DNA of 64,000 nt from Corynebacterium comes (GCF_009734405.1 NZ_CP046454.1:1-64000); one strand, 5' to 3'. Positions 32,088 through 40,683 are shown, numbered from the stretch's first letter. Numbers and translations are program-made. The notes: generated from the letters alone by a model not told the origin.

Positions 32088-33470
32088 TCAGGCGCAGCAG
32101 GAGGTGAGCATCTGGTTGCGAAACAGTCCGGCGGTCAGCCGAAGACTCTCGGCCATCGTGAGGTAGGGCGCCCAGGTGTCGGCCAGGTCATCAACGGTCA
32201 TACCGGCCTTGATGGCGTAGGTGGCGGCCAGCATGAGCTCCCCGGCACCGTCGGCTAGGGCATGCACCCCTAGAACGGTGCCGGTGGCTGCATCGGCAAC
32301 GATCTTGACCGCTCCGCGGGTGTCGTGGTTGACCAGTGCCCGGGGAACCTCCGACAGGTCCAGCACGCGGGAGTCGTACGCCGCCCCCTGGGCGTGGGCC
32401 TGGGCTTCGCTTAACCCGGCGGAGGCTAGCTGGGGGCGGGTGAACACCACTGCGGGCAGGCCCGTGTAGTCCACCTGTGCTGCCGAGCGCTTACCCAGGG
32501 CGTTGAGGGCGGCCACTCTGCCGGTGGCTGCGGCGACGTAGACGAACTGCGGGGCCCCGGAGACGTCCCCGGCCGCCCAGATCCGCGGATTAGAGGTGCG
32601 CTGATGATTATCGACGTTAATAAAACCTCGCTCGTCGACCTCGACGCCGGCCACGGCCAGGTCCATCCCGCCGGTGGTAGCCGCCCGTCCGGTGGCCACC
32701 AGCAGCCGGTCCCCCCGGACCAGCCGTCCGGAGGTGGTGGTCACCACCGCCTGCCCGGCATCCGCGCCGACGCTTACTGCGTACTCCTCGACCACCGACA
32801 GGCCGTCGTCGATGAGGATCTCGCGCAACCGGTCAGCCAGCTCCGGTTCCGCTCGCGGGGCCAGGCGCCCCACCAGTGAAACCCGGGCACCGAGGTGGGC
32901 GAAGAGCTGAGCCTGCTCCAGACCGACATAACCGGCACCGATGATCACCAGGGAGTCCGGGACCTCGGACAGTTCCATGGCCGTGGTCGAGGTCAACCAG
33001 TTCACCTCCGACAACCCCGGCAAGGCTGGGGTAGCTGGCTGGGCCCCGGTAGCCACCAGATACGCCCGAGCCCGAAGCGGCTGACCATCGACCAGCAAGG
33101 TCTCGGAGTCCAGGAAACGGGCATGTCCTTCCCGGATCTCGAAACCATGGGCGGTGGCCACATCCGCGTACTTCGTCTCCCGCAACTGGGAAACAAGATT
33201 GCCTTTCTGCCCCACCATTGCGGCCAGGTCGACCGGTCCGGCCGTGGTCGACACCCCGGCAAACGGATTGCTGGCTGCGTCGTCACGAGCGGCCGCCGCG
33301 GCCAGCAGGGTCTTTGAGGGCACGCACCCGATATTCACGCACGTCCCCCCGAGGGTGTGGCGTTCGATGAGGACCACCGTATGCCCCGCCTGGCGAGCAG
33401 CGATCGCCGCGGACATCGCCGCACCGCCTGAGCCGATCACCGCCAGATCAACCTCATGGTCCTGCCTCAT
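32088..33470 (-). CDS. merA: Mercuric reductase
   Basis: A 460-aa flavoprotein. The redox-active site is C44-V-N-I-G-C49 in GGTCVNIGCVPSK, FAD-binding GSGGAAMSAAI is near the N-terminus, NAD(P)H binding is IIGAGYVGLEQAQ, and the C-terminus carries the adjacent Cys458-Cys459 that hand Hg(II) to the active site. It reduces Hg2+ to volatile Hg0 with NADPH. There is no N-terminal HMA domain, as in many actinobacterial MerA. It is divergent from merR across a MerR-type operator. No merT, merP, merC or merB is present nearby. Confidence 0.95.
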   Translation of the reverse strand: MRQDHEVDLAVIGSGGAAMSAAIAARQAGHTVVLIERHTLGGTCVNIGCVPSKTLLAAAAARDDAASNPFAGVSTTAGPVDLAAMVGQKGNLVSQLRETKYADVATAHGFEIREGHARFLDSETLLVDGQPLRARAYLVATGAQPATPALPGLSEVNWLTSTTAMELSEVPDSLVIIGAGYVGLEQAQLFAHLGARVSLVGRLAPRAEPELADRLREILIDDGLSVVEEYAVSVGADAGQAVVTTTSGRLVRGDRLLVATGRAATTGGMDLAVAGVEVDERGFINVDNHQRTSNPRIWAAGDVSGAPQFVYVAAATGRVAALNALGKRSAAQVDYTGLPAVVFTRPQLASAGLSEAQAHAQGAAYDSRVLDLSEVPRALVNHDTRGAVKIVADAATGTVLGVHALADGAGELMLAATYAIKAGMTVDDLADTWAPYLTMAESLRLTAGLFRNQMLTSCCA

Positions 33471-33512
33471 GACCCATCACCTTTCCCGTAGCAATATCTG
33501 AATACAGAATGC

Positions 33513-33537
33513 ACCTTCCAGTGCACAGTAAGGTCAA
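33513..33537 (-). promoter_or_regulatory. MerR-type operator and -35 of merA
   Basis: ACCTTCCAGTGCACAGTAAG-GT (33513-33534) is a near-perfect dyad in the merA/merR divergent region. On the minus strand it overlaps TTGACC (-35, 33537-33532), the usual arrangement for MerR-family activation from within an overlong promoter spacer. Confidence 0.8.
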
Positions 33538-33571
33538 GGCCACAGGCCCACGAACTGCTGGAGGGGAGTTC

Positions 33572-33967
33572 ATGCTCATTGGAGAACTGGCGCAGGCCGG
33601 TGGTACTACCACCAAGACGCTGCGCTTCTACGAGGACGTTGGCTTGCTCCCGACACCTGAGCGCACCGCCAACGGTTACCGCTATTACGACAGTTCCGCC
33701 GATACCCTCGCCCGGATCGACTTCATTCGCCGCGGCCAGGCCGCCGGTCTGACCTTGGCGCAGATCCGCCAGGTCCTGGAGATCCGCGACCAGGGCATCC
33801 CACCGTGCCAGCATGTGTCCGACCTGCTCGATGACCGCCTGGCGGACCTGAAGCAACAAATCGCTGATCTACAAGGCTTGCGCGATACCGTCCGCGAACT
33901 GCGCGACCGGGCGGATGCGATCAGCCCGGAGACCTGTGATCCCACCGCGATCTGCCAGTACCTCTAG
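33572..33967 (+). CDS. merR: MerR-family metal-responsive activator
   Basis: A 131-aa protein; ATG 33572 follows GGAGGGGAGTTC. The N-terminal winged HTH reads MLIGELAQAGGTTTKTLRFY then EDVGLLPTPERTANGYRYY, the MerR signature. A long dimerisation helix follows and metal-binding Cys occur at CQHV (start of the helix) and CDPTAICQYL at the C-terminus, consistent with a Hg(II) or related sensor. It is divergent from merA, whose promoter holds a matching dyad operator, so control of merA is the clear prediction. Confidence 0.88.
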   Translation: MLIGELAQAGGTTTKTLRFYEDVGLLPTPERTANGYRYYDSSADTLARIDFIRRGQAAGLTLAQIRQVLEIRDQGIPPCQHVSDLLDDRLADLKQQIADLQGLRDTVRELRDRADAISPETCDPTAICQYL

Positions 33968-34103
33968 AACAATTATCACCGTGGACACCGTTGGGCCTGG
34001 TCTCCAGGGAAGGGAGGGCTCCCGAGGAAGCTAGTCTGTGCACAGGCCCGCTGGCACCCGGGGACTGTGCTGTTGACGTGCCTATCATTGTTTCTCAGAG
34101 AGG

Positions 34104-35078
34104 ATGTTCGTGATCGATTGGTTGGAACGGTGGCAGATCCCGCTGTATCTCATTGCGCTGGGGGCCGGTGCCGTCATCGGCCTGACCGTCCCCGCCACCG
34201 CAGCGGCCTTTGAGGTGGCCATCAATCCGGTATTGATGGCACTGCTTTACGCCACGTTTTTAAGCGTGCCGCTGACCAAACTCGGCCATGCGCTGCGCGA
34301 CGCCCGCTTCTTGGCGGGTCTGCTCGTGTTGAACTTCCTTATCGTCCCCGTCGTGGTCTATGTCCTCTCCCGGCTCGTCGCCGACGACCAAGCATTATTG
34401 TTGGGTGTCCTGCTGGTGTTGTTGACCCCGTGCATCGACTACGTCATTGTCTTTTCCGGGCTGGCCAGGGCCGCGCATGATCGGCTGTTAGCCGCGGCCC
34501 CGTTGTTGATGTTGCTCCAGATGCTGTTGCTACCGGTCTACTTGGGGATGTTCGTTGGCCCGGAACTGTTTGAGGTCATCGACCTCGCCCCGTTCATCGA
34601 GGCATTCCTCCTGCTAATCGTCACGCCTCTGGCAGTAGCTGCGCTCACGCAGTTCCTGGCCGCCCGGTTTCGACCTGCGCAACAGGTGATGGATCTGATG
34701 GAGGCATTGATGGTGCCGCTCCTGATGCTCACCCTCACTGTGGTTGTCGCCTCCCAGATCGACGCCGTACGCATCGATCTCCCCTCGCTGTTGCGGGTGA
34801 TCCCGATTTACATCATCTTCCTGGTTGTGATGGTCCCCCTGGGCATCTTCATCGGACGGGTCTTCTACCAGGACGCCTTCGCAACCCGGGCGACGGTCTT
34901 TTCCGGTGCCACTCGCAACTCATTGGTCGTGTTACCCCTGGCTCTGGCCCTGCCGGACAGCCTCACATTGGTTGCAGTCGTCGTGGTTACCCAAACCCTG
35001 GTCGAACTGGTCGGCATGGTCGTCTACGTCCGCCTGATTCCACGGGTGGTGCTGGAAAAGGCTGGCCAGTACAACTAG
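34104..35078 (+). CDS. ACR3/SBF-family permease (arsenite-efflux-like)
   Basis: A 324-aa protein with about ten membrane spans. VLLVLLTPCIDYVIVFSGLA corresponds to the TM4 region of ACR3 carriers, with the conserved Cys in TPC. The equivalent of the TM9 NNFELA motif reads TRNSLVVLPLALAL, so the essential TM9 Glu of ACR3 is absent. It belongs to the bile acid:sodium symporter/arsenite permease superfamily, and arsenite efflux is possible but not secured. It follows merR by 136 bp, and no arsenate reductase or arsenic-type ArsR is next to it. Confidence 0.75.
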   Translation: MFVIDWLERWQIPLYLIALGAGAVIGLTVPATAAAFEVAINPVLMALLYATFLSVPLTKLGHALRDARFLAGLLVLNFLIVPVVVYVLSRLVADDQALLLGVLLVLLTPCIDYVIVFSGLARAAHDRLLAAAPLLMLLQMLLLPVYLGMFVGPELFEVIDLAPFIEAFLLLIVTPLAVAALTQFLAARFRPAQQVMDLMEALMVPLLMLTLTVVVASQIDAVRIDLPSLLRVIPIYIIFLVVMVPLGIFIGRVFYQDAFATRATVFSGATRNSLVVLPLALALPDSLTLVAVVVVTQTLVELVGMVVYVRLIPRVVLEKAGQYN

Positions 35079-35480
35079 AAGGTGATGCCGTGCTGGGCGA
35101 ACCAGGGGGCAGGGTCGACGGCGCCGCTGCCGGTGGGGTAGAGCTCAAAATGCAGGTGGGACCCGGTGGAAAAACCTCGGTTACCCATACCGGCGATCTT
35201 CTGGCCGGCGGTGACCTGCTCGCCGACGCTGACGTCGAGGGTTTCCATGTGGCCGTAGACGGCAATGGAGCCATCGTCGTGCTGGATGCGGATCCACTGG
35301 CCGAAACCGGAGGCCGGACCGGAGTCGATGACGGTGCCGCCCATGGCGGCGAGAATCGGGGTACCCACGACGTTGGCGATGTCGAGGCCGGCGTGAAGGC
35401 TGCCCCAGCGCATACCGAAACCGGAGGTGAAGGTGCCCTCGGTGGGCTTGACCACAGAGGCGGACGGGGCCTGCGCGGCC
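35075..35480 (-). repeat. Inverted repeat copy A (M23 3' half)
   Basis: About 400 bp encoding the LytM domain read the same, base for base wherever I compared, as 46890-47294 on the other strand. Identity ends abruptly at the Ala/Glu linker (GCCGCGCAGGCCCCGTCCG). Confidence 0.85.
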
Positions 35481-35872
35481 AGCTCTGCCTCCGCGGCGGC
35501 AGCCTCAGCAGCGGCAGCCTCTGCTTCAGCGGCGGCGATTGCCTCTGCCTCGGCGGCGATTGCCTCTGCCTCGGCGGCAGCACGCTCGGCGGCGAGTTCG
35601 ATGGACTTGTTCAGCTGCTCGTCGAGGTTGTTCACCGGCTTGTGCTCGGCGATGGTCAGGATCTGCGGGGCGGAATCGGTCTCGGGGTAGAGCACCTGCT
35701 GCGAGTCGTTGGCAAGCTGGTAGTCGGCGGTGAAGGATTTCTGGGCGGGGACGGAATCGGCCTGCAGAGTCGCTGCGGCCGCGCCGCCGATGCCGGCGGT
35801 GGAGACTGCGCCGATGGCAGCGGCCATGAGGGCGATGCGGTTCTTAGTGGACCGCTGATTCGGGCTGGAAAT
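35075..35872 (-). CDS. M23 (LytM) family peptidase, paralog 1
   Basis: Exported cell-wall hydrolase. The C-terminal LytM domain shows the metal site HAGLDIA (His, Asp) and HLHFELY (HxH). The signal segment is IALMAAAIGAVSTAGIGGAA, then an Ala/Glu-rich coiled-coil linker (AAAEAEAIAAEAEAIAAAEA) that is longer than in the other two paralogs. The best ribosome binding site (AGGAG, seven bases before) points to an ATT codon at 35872, giving 265 aa that align with the others; ATG or GTG starts further upstream lack such a site. Its last 400 bp are almost identical, in inverted orientation, to 46890-47294. Confidence 0.85.
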   Translation of the reverse strand: MSSPNQRSTKNRIALMAAAIGAVSTAGIGGAAAATLQADSVPAQKSFTADYQLANDSQQVLYPETDSAPQILTIAEHKPVNNLDEQLNKSIELAAERAAAEAEAIAAEAEAIAAAEAEAAAAEAAAAEAELAAQAPSASVVKPTEGTFTSGFGMRWGSLHAGLDIANVVGTPILAAMGGTVIDSGPASGFGQWIRIQHDDGSIAVYGHMETLDVSVGEQVTAGQKIAGMGNRGFSTGSHLHFELYPTGSGAVDPAPWFAQHGITF

Positions 35873-36144
35873 GGTTCTACTCCTGTCATGCTGCCCGCTG
35901 CACGGGCCTGGGCGATAACTCAATCGTGAGCACATCGTGACCGTTTCGTTATTGATTCGCAGAACCATACATACGGGCCTTGGGGTATGCAAGCCCCCCG
36001 TCAGCCTATAATTTGACTGTCAGAATCCCGGGCCGTATGCAGGGGGAAAAGCCCAGGTTAGCGCGCAAGTGGGAGAAGGGTGTCAGGATTCTTCCAGCTC
36101 AGACCCAGTTTCTGAGTGGAGAAATGCGCTCCGAATCACAAAGA
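35873..36144. other. Intergenic upstream of M23 paralog 1
   Basis: Contains the promoter of the M23 gene (minus strand). The plus-strand frames here carry no recognisable domains. Confidence 0.4.
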
Positions 36145-36168
36145 CCACACGCTCCCGGGAGCGTGTGG
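36145..36168. terminator. Perfect 24-bp palindrome, terminator-like
   Basis: CCACACGCTCCC-GGGAGCGTGTGG is a perfect palindrome located between the M23 gene and the minus-strand remnants at 36213-36669. It would form a 12-bp stem without loop or, more likely, a shorter stem; it may terminate transcription from the right. Confidence 0.55.
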
Positions 36169-36212
36169 CCTTGAAGGAAAGGTGGGGAGGGGGTGGCGTG
36201 GATAAGCGGGGG

Positions 36213-36353
36213 TCAGACAGCTCTACGCCGGTGGAACCCGTGATAGAAGACGGCCGTGATGATGGCGACGCCAGCCAGCGCGGCGTACATGGTGCCGTAA
36301 CCGCGGGAAGCGACCAAGGCTTCCCGGAGGAGCATCGTCACCGCGTAAGTCAC
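36213..36353 (-). pseudogene. Membrane-protein C-terminal fragment
   Basis: A minus-strand frame reads TYAVTMLLREALVASRGYGT then MYAALAGVAIITAVFYHGFH and ends RRRAV. It carries one clear membrane helix and looks like the tail of a polytopic protein, but there is no supported start and no family was recognised. It follows the multicopper oxidase remnant. Confidence 0.35.
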
Positions 36354-36378
36354 GAAAAAAGAACCGCTTTGGGATGAA

Positions 36379-36669
36379 CTAGTCCCCGGGGCTCACCCGC
36401 CAGGTCCATCCCGGAATCGTGCCATTATAAGCCAGAACCTGAGCCTGACATCCGCGGATATCCACCTCTTGCTGGGCGGCAACTATCTTCACCTGCAGTA
36501 GCCCGTCCTGGCTGTGAAGTACTTCCGGCTGCCATAGGTCTCCTCCCACGAGGATGCCCGCGTCGTCGCCACCAGAGACCTGGGAGAAGAGGCGGATGGG
36601 TGGGCCCAGGGCAACCCGGTCTTGGAGACGCCGATTCCACCCGGGCCCATTGTCCTCGGCTGAGTGGCG
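36379..36669 (-). pseudogene. Multicopper oxidase N-terminal fragment
   Basis: The minus strand encodes VGGDLWQPEVLHSQDGLLQV, then QAQVLAYNGTIPGWTWRVSP and GD followed by a stop. AYNGTIPGxxxRVxPGD is the hallmark of the first cupredoxin domain of multicopper oxidases (CopA/CueO/CopO types). The signal peptide, the copper-binding HxH motifs and the rest of the enzyme are missing. A CopR-like box at 37141-37159 is in the right orientation to have driven this gene through the SHOCT gene. Confidence 0.6.
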
Positions 36670-36676
36670 TCAGGGC

Positions 36677-36955
36677 CTAATCTTTATCCTTACGGTTCTC
36701 AAGACGCCGCCGTTTCTCGTCGTACTCAGTGGCGTCGATCTCCCCTCGGGCATAGCGCTCATCGAGCATGTCTCGTGCCCGATTGCGCTCCGGTCCCTGA
36801 GCCCTGTCATCGCCTCCTGGGCCTCGTCCTATTCGGCCGCGGAAAATGCCGACCATGATCATGATCAAGACCACGATACCGAGCACGAGTAGGGCCAGGA
36901 CCAACCAGCCCATTCCCATGCCCCAGCCCCCCATGTGGTCTCCATCCCAGTGCAT
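36677..36955 (-). CDS. SHOCT-domain small membrane protein
   Basis: A 92-aa protein; ATG 36955 has AAGGAG six bases upstream. The N-terminus is Met/His/Gly/Trp-rich (MHWDGDHMGGWGMGMG), followed by one membrane helix (LVLALLVLGIVVLIMIMVGI) and a C-terminal SHOCT motif (ARDMLDERYARGEIDATEYD). SHOCT proteins of this size accompany copper and other metal genes; the Met/His-rich tip would face outside and could bind copper (inference). It is followed by the multicopper oxidase remnant and preceded by a CopR-like box. Confidence 0.8.
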   Translation of the reverse strand: MHWDGDHMGGWGMGMGWLVLALLVLGIVVLIMIMVGIFRGRIGRGPGGDDRAQGPERNRARDMLDERYARGEIDATEYDEKRRRLENRKDKD

Positions 36956-37140
36956 GTTTCACTCCTTCGGGGTTTCCCGAGCAGCTGACCATCGTCGCCG
37001 GGGGAGCGCCAGGCCTTCCACATTTTCCGGATCAGTACCGCCAGCAGCTCTTCTTCTGCCTGTGGCCACCAGAATAGGTGGCATGCTCTCCTACCTCGAC
37101 TATTGAGGAGAACCCAGTCACAAAGCCAGTCTGGGACGAG

Positions 37141-37159
37141 AATCTTCACGAATTCTTCA
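37141..37159 (-). promoter_or_regulatory. CopR-like tandem box (copy 2)
   Basis: On the minus strand TGAAGAATT-CG-TGAAGATT, the same tandem layout as at 26-45 and 59049-59068. It points towards the SHOCT gene 185 bp away. Confidence 0.5.
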
Positions 37160-37431
37160 TCAGAGAGGACATGCAGGAACTCATCCTGGGTGGCTGTCTT
37201 TATCTCCAGAGAAGGGCAGCTGAATGATCACGTCAGACGAGGCTTGCTGTCAGGGGCAGAAGTCGTTTGCCTGCCTTTACCTCACGGAGGATGTGTGTGG
37301 CTAGGCGCCGAGGTATGACACTGTCACGCGGAGTCGATAGTAGGTCAGAGACGGTTTCGCTGGCCTGAGGGTGAACGCGGCTTCGGACTGTTCTCGAAAC
37401 TGCCCCCACTGGTGACTGGCAGGGGGAAGCG
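37160..37431. other. Intergenic, nothing recognised
   Basis: Region between the CopR-like box and the stop of the first P-type ATPase. No convincing gene on either strand. Confidence 0.4.
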
Positions 37432-39519
37432 TCAGTGCGTGGGCTTATCTTCGTGGTCGATGCCAGCGTGTTCCTTGCCCTTCTGGAAGTTGAGCAGGCG
37501 CAGCGCGTTTGCGACGACGATGAGAGTGGATCCCTCGTGGATAAGCACGACGGCGCCGATATTCAACCCGAGGAAGGTCGCGATGATGAGGACAACGACG
37601 ACTGCGAGGCTGGCGATGAGGTTTTGCCGGATGATCTGGCCAGTCGCCCGACTCAGCCGGACAGCGAACGGGACGCGTCCGAGGTCGTCACTCATCAACG
37701 CGATGTCACAGGTCTCCAGCGCGACCGTCGACCCAGCGGCACCCATCGCAATGCCGACGTCGGCGCGGGCCATGGCGGGGGCATCGTTGACACCGTCGCC
37801 GACCATCGCGATCGGATGGTATGTCTTGGCCAGGCCCGTGATGTGGGTGACCTTATCCTCGGGGAGCAGCTCTCCGATCGCCGTGTCGACGCCGACTTCC
37901 CGGCCGACCGCGTCGGCCACCCGCTGGTTGTCGCCGGAGATCATGACCAGATGGCCCACCCCTGTGTCCCGGAGCATGCTGAGCACCTGGGCAGATTCGT
38001 TGCGGGAGGCATCCATCACTCCGACGACCCCAAGGAAGCGGTCACCACGACGGACCACCATCAACGTCTGCCCCGAGTCGCGGGCCTTCGTGTAGGCCTC
38101 GGCCAGCGAAGGAGGCAGCTTAAGCTGCTGCTCGTCGAACATGCGGAGGTTGCCCACTTCCACCCGTTCTCCGTCGATCGTCGCAGTGATGCCGCGTCCA
38201 GTGAGGGCAGAGAGATCGGTGGCCACCAACCGCTCGGTCTCCGGGACGCGGGGGGCAAGGTCGCGGACGATCGCGGCAGCGAGGGGGTGATCGCTGAGCG
38301 ATTCGACAGCCACAAGTGTGGGGATCAGTTCCGCTTCGGACGTATCGTTGGCGGGGGCCAGTGAGGTCACTCGGGGCGCGCCCCACGTGAGGGTGCCGGT
38401 CTTGTCGAACGCTATCGCCTTTACTCGGCCCAGTGTCTCGAGCGGGGCACCGCCCTTGACGAGCACGCCGGCCCGGGCAGCGCGAGCCACACCCGCCAGG
38501 ACCGCGGCTGGGGTGGCGATCGCGAGAGCACATGGACTCGCGGCGACGAGCACGGTCATGGCGAGGTAGAAAGCGTCGGAGAACGGTTGCGCGAACACGA
38601 ACATCGACACCAACAAGGTGGCGATGACCCCGAGGATCACGGCGGGCACGTACCAGCGCTGGAACCGGTCGATGAACTGCTGGGTCGGGGACGCGGCCTG
38701 GTCGGCGGTGCGAACGAGCTCGACGACTTTGCTCAGCGTTGAGTCGGCGGCGGTCGCGGTGACCTCGATCTCGAGCACGCCGGACCCGTTCACGGTGCCG
38801 GCGAACACTCGATTGGCGGCGGGGAGGGTGTCAATCGTGTGCATCGTCCGCTGTGGGTCGGCCACCGGTTCCTTCTCCACGGGGATCGACTCGCCCGTGA
38901 CCGCTGATTGATCAACGGCGGACATCCCGGAGATCACGAACCCGTCCGAGGGGATGCGGGAATTCGGGCGGATGACCACGATGTCTCCGACCACGAGTTC
39001 CTCCACGGGCACTTCCACGGGTTCGGTATCACCGCGGCGCACCAGGGCGTGGCGGGGGGCGAGTTCGGCGAGGGCCTCAATGGACTTGCTGGCGCGGCTG
39101 AGGGCGTACTCCTCGAGGGCGTGGCCGAGGCTGAACAAGAACAGCAGCACCGCTCCCTCCGCCCACCGGCCGATGAGGGCAGCGCCGACCGCGGCGACAA
39201 GCATGAGGAAGTCAACCTCGAACTTCCCCCGCAGCGTGGAGGAGATCGCGGTGCGGATGGTGAAGAACCCGCCGAAGAAGTAGGTGGCGAGAAAGAACGC
39301 CAACGGCCATCCGACCATCGGCAGCCCCAAGGCGAACTGCGCAATCATCCCACCGGCGTAAGTGACGCCGGCGGCGATCGAGAACCCCAACTCCCAGCGT
39401 GCGGAGCCGTGGGCATGATCGCCGGTAGGGGTGGTCGGCGCTGTCGGTGTCAGGGTTGTGGAGGATCCGTTCGGGGCATGGGGCTGGCCGGGGTCATGGC
39501 CGTGGTCGGGCGTGCTCAT
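37432..39519 (-). CDS. P1B-type heavy-metal ATPase (Zn/Co/Cd class)
   Basis: A 695-aa pump. The N-terminus is His-rich (HGHDPGQPHAPN, GDHAHGS) instead of an HMA domain. TM6 has S328-P-C (AASPCALAIATP), the phosphorylation site is Asp372 in DKTGTLTWG, the A-domain has TGES, the N-domain has SDHPLAAAIV (HP motif), and the last membrane pair has HEGSTLIVVANALRLL. SPC plus HEG points to the P1B-4-like group (Co/Zn/Fe/Cd export) more than to the copper group. It stands alone on the minus strand with an 11-bp direct repeat in its promoter. Confidence 0.9.
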   Translation of the reverse strand: MSTPDHGHDPGQPHAPNGSSTTLTPTAPTTPTGDHAHGSARWELGFSIAAGVTYAGGMIAQFALGLPMVGWPLAFFLATYFFGGFFTIRTAISSTLRGKFEVDFLMLVAAVGAALIGRWAEGAVLLFLFSLGHALEEYALSRASKSIEALAELAPRHALVRRGDTEPVEVPVEELVVGDIVVIRPNSRIPSDGFVISGMSAVDQSAVTGESIPVEKEPVADPQRTMHTIDTLPAANRVFAGTVNGSGVLEIEVTATAADSTLSKVVELVRTADQAASPTQQFIDRFQRWYVPAVILGVIATLLVSMFVFAQPFSDAFYLAMTVLVAASPCALAIATPAAVLAGVARAARAGVLVKGGAPLETLGRVKAIAFDKTGTLTWGAPRVTSLAPANDTSEAELIPTLVAVESLSDHPLAAAIVRDLAPRVPETERLVATDLSALTGRGITATIDGERVEVGNLRMFDEQQLKLPPSLAEAYTKARDSGQTLMVVRRGDRFLGVVGVMDASRNESAQVLSMLRDTGVGHLVMISGDNQRVADAVGREVGVDTAIGELLPEDKVTHITGLAKTYHPIAMVGDGVNDAPAMARADVGIAMGAAGSTVALETCDIALMSDDLGRVPFAVRLSRATGQIIRQNLIASLAVVVVLIIATFLGLNIGAVVLIHEGSTLIVVANALRLLNFQKGKEHAGIDHEDKPTH

Positions 39520-39544
39520 GCCTGTAGCCTAGCCGGGAAAACCC

Positions 39545-39565
39545 CTTATTGAAAGCTTATTGAAA
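39545..39565 (-). promoter_or_regulatory. Direct repeat upstream of P-type ATPase
   Basis: CTTATTGAAA occurs at 39545-39554 and again at 39556-39565, an 11-bp period (one helical turn), 26 bp before the ATPase start. Such direct repeats suit an OmpR-type response regulator. It differs from the CopR-like boxes but shares the TTGAA core arrangement. Confidence 0.5.
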
Positions 39566-39642
39566 ATGCTTGATGGCATCCGGTCTGGTACGGCCCACGC
39601 AAGTGTGAGGCGGGTTGAACGGTGCTGCGGGGAAGGCCACGG

Positions 39643-40683
39643 TTAGAACCGTTCGCGCTGGCGACGAGCGAATTTTCGGGAGTGATCCGGTCGACTGTCA
39701 CCGTAGCGGTCGTGCAACATGCGTGAACGGTCACCGGAGGATGCGGACGTGGTGGTTCCGGTAGGGGCGGGGCCAGGGGTGTCGTTCTCCGGATGAGTGG
39801 TGCGGAGGGTGCCCATCGTGCCGGAATCCGTGTCACCGTCCTGTTGGTCCGTGGTCTGCTCGGCGGATGCGGCGTCGACGGAAAGCTCGGCCTCCTCGCG
39901 GCGCACGCGGCGGCGTTCCTTTAACTCCGCCCAGATGAAGTAGCCCAGGCCGAGCGGGGCCATGATGCCAAAGGCGATCCACTGGAAGGCGTAGGACAGG
40001 TGTGAGCCGCGGTCGAGCATGGGCACCGGGATGGCGTTGATCTCCCCGGCCTGTCCCTCGGCCAGCTGCACATAGTCCTGTGCGAGATCTGTGCCGGTCA
40101 CCTCGGCGATCTGCTCGGTGTTGATGCCGTAGACCTGGCGGTAGCCCTGGTCCTCGATCGGCGGGGACATCGGTGTCTGCTCGGCAAATCGGGCGTGGCC
40201 GAGAATGGACTGCTCACCGGTCGGCGGGGTGTCCATCGGGGGGACACCGCCCTCGAACGGCGGTTGAAAACCACGGTTGACCAGGATCACCTCACCGGAG
40301 TTCAGCTGGAAGGGGGTCAGGGCGTGGAAGGCGGGGGAGGAGTCGACCGGACGGTTGCGCATCAAGACCTCATCCTCGGGCAGATAGTGGCCCTCAAGGA
40401 TGACCCGCGCCCATTCCTCCTCAGGCTCAATGCTGCCCTGGGCGTCGAAGACCTCCTCGGCGGGGACGGGCTCGACCTCGAAGGCGGCCTCGATCTGATC
40501 GTTGCGCTCGACGATGGCACCGTCCCTGCTCAGCTGCCATGGGGCCAGAAAGGTAAAGGAGAAATAGGAGAAGGCGATGATGGCGAGGACACCGAACACC
40601 CAGCCGGGCCGGAGGAATGTCCTCCAGCCCTTCTTCTGCGCGGCCCGCTCGTACCTGCGTTCATGTGTGCTGCTCACGGCCAT
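39643..40683 (-). CDS. SURF1-family protein
   Basis: A 346-aa membrane protein, ATG 40683 with GGGGAAG upstream. Two membrane segments flank an extracytoplasmic domain: GWVFGVLAIIAFSYFSFTFL near the N-terminus with LAPWQLSRD, and SYAFQWIAFGIMAPLGLGYF near the C-terminus; between them EVILVNRGFQPP is the SURF1 signature. SURF1 helps assemble heme-copper oxidase. The cytoplasmic tail is long and polar (TTDQQDGDTDSGTMG...). It is the last gene of the cmtR-ATPase-SURF1 group, an extra copy that could keep oxidase assembly going under copper stress. Confidence 0.85.
   Translation of the reverse strand: MAVSSTHERRYERAAQKKGWRTFLRPGWVFGVLAIIAFSYFSFTFLAPWQLSRDGAIVERNDQIEAAFEVEPVPAEEVFDAQGSIEPEEEWARVILEGHYLPEDEVLMRNRPVDSSPAFHALTPFQLNSGEVILVNRGFQPPFEGGVPPMDTPPTGEQSILGHARFAEQTPMSPPIEDQGYRQVYGINTEQIAEVTGTDLAQDYVQLAEGQAGEINAIPVPMLDRGSHLSYAFQWIAFGIMAPLGLGYFIWAELKERRRVRREEAELSVDAASAEQTTDQQDGDTDSGTMGTLRTTHPENDTPGPAPTGTTTSASSGDRSRMLHDRYGDSRPDHSRKFARRQRERF

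Noticed and set aside
35090..35929. 279-codon plus-strand frame opposite M23 paralog 1 (and its mirror at 46755-47300 and 59407-60174)
   Set aside because: Gly/Val/Asp-rich shadow of the LytM gene; it recurs only because the M23 genes are paralogs.
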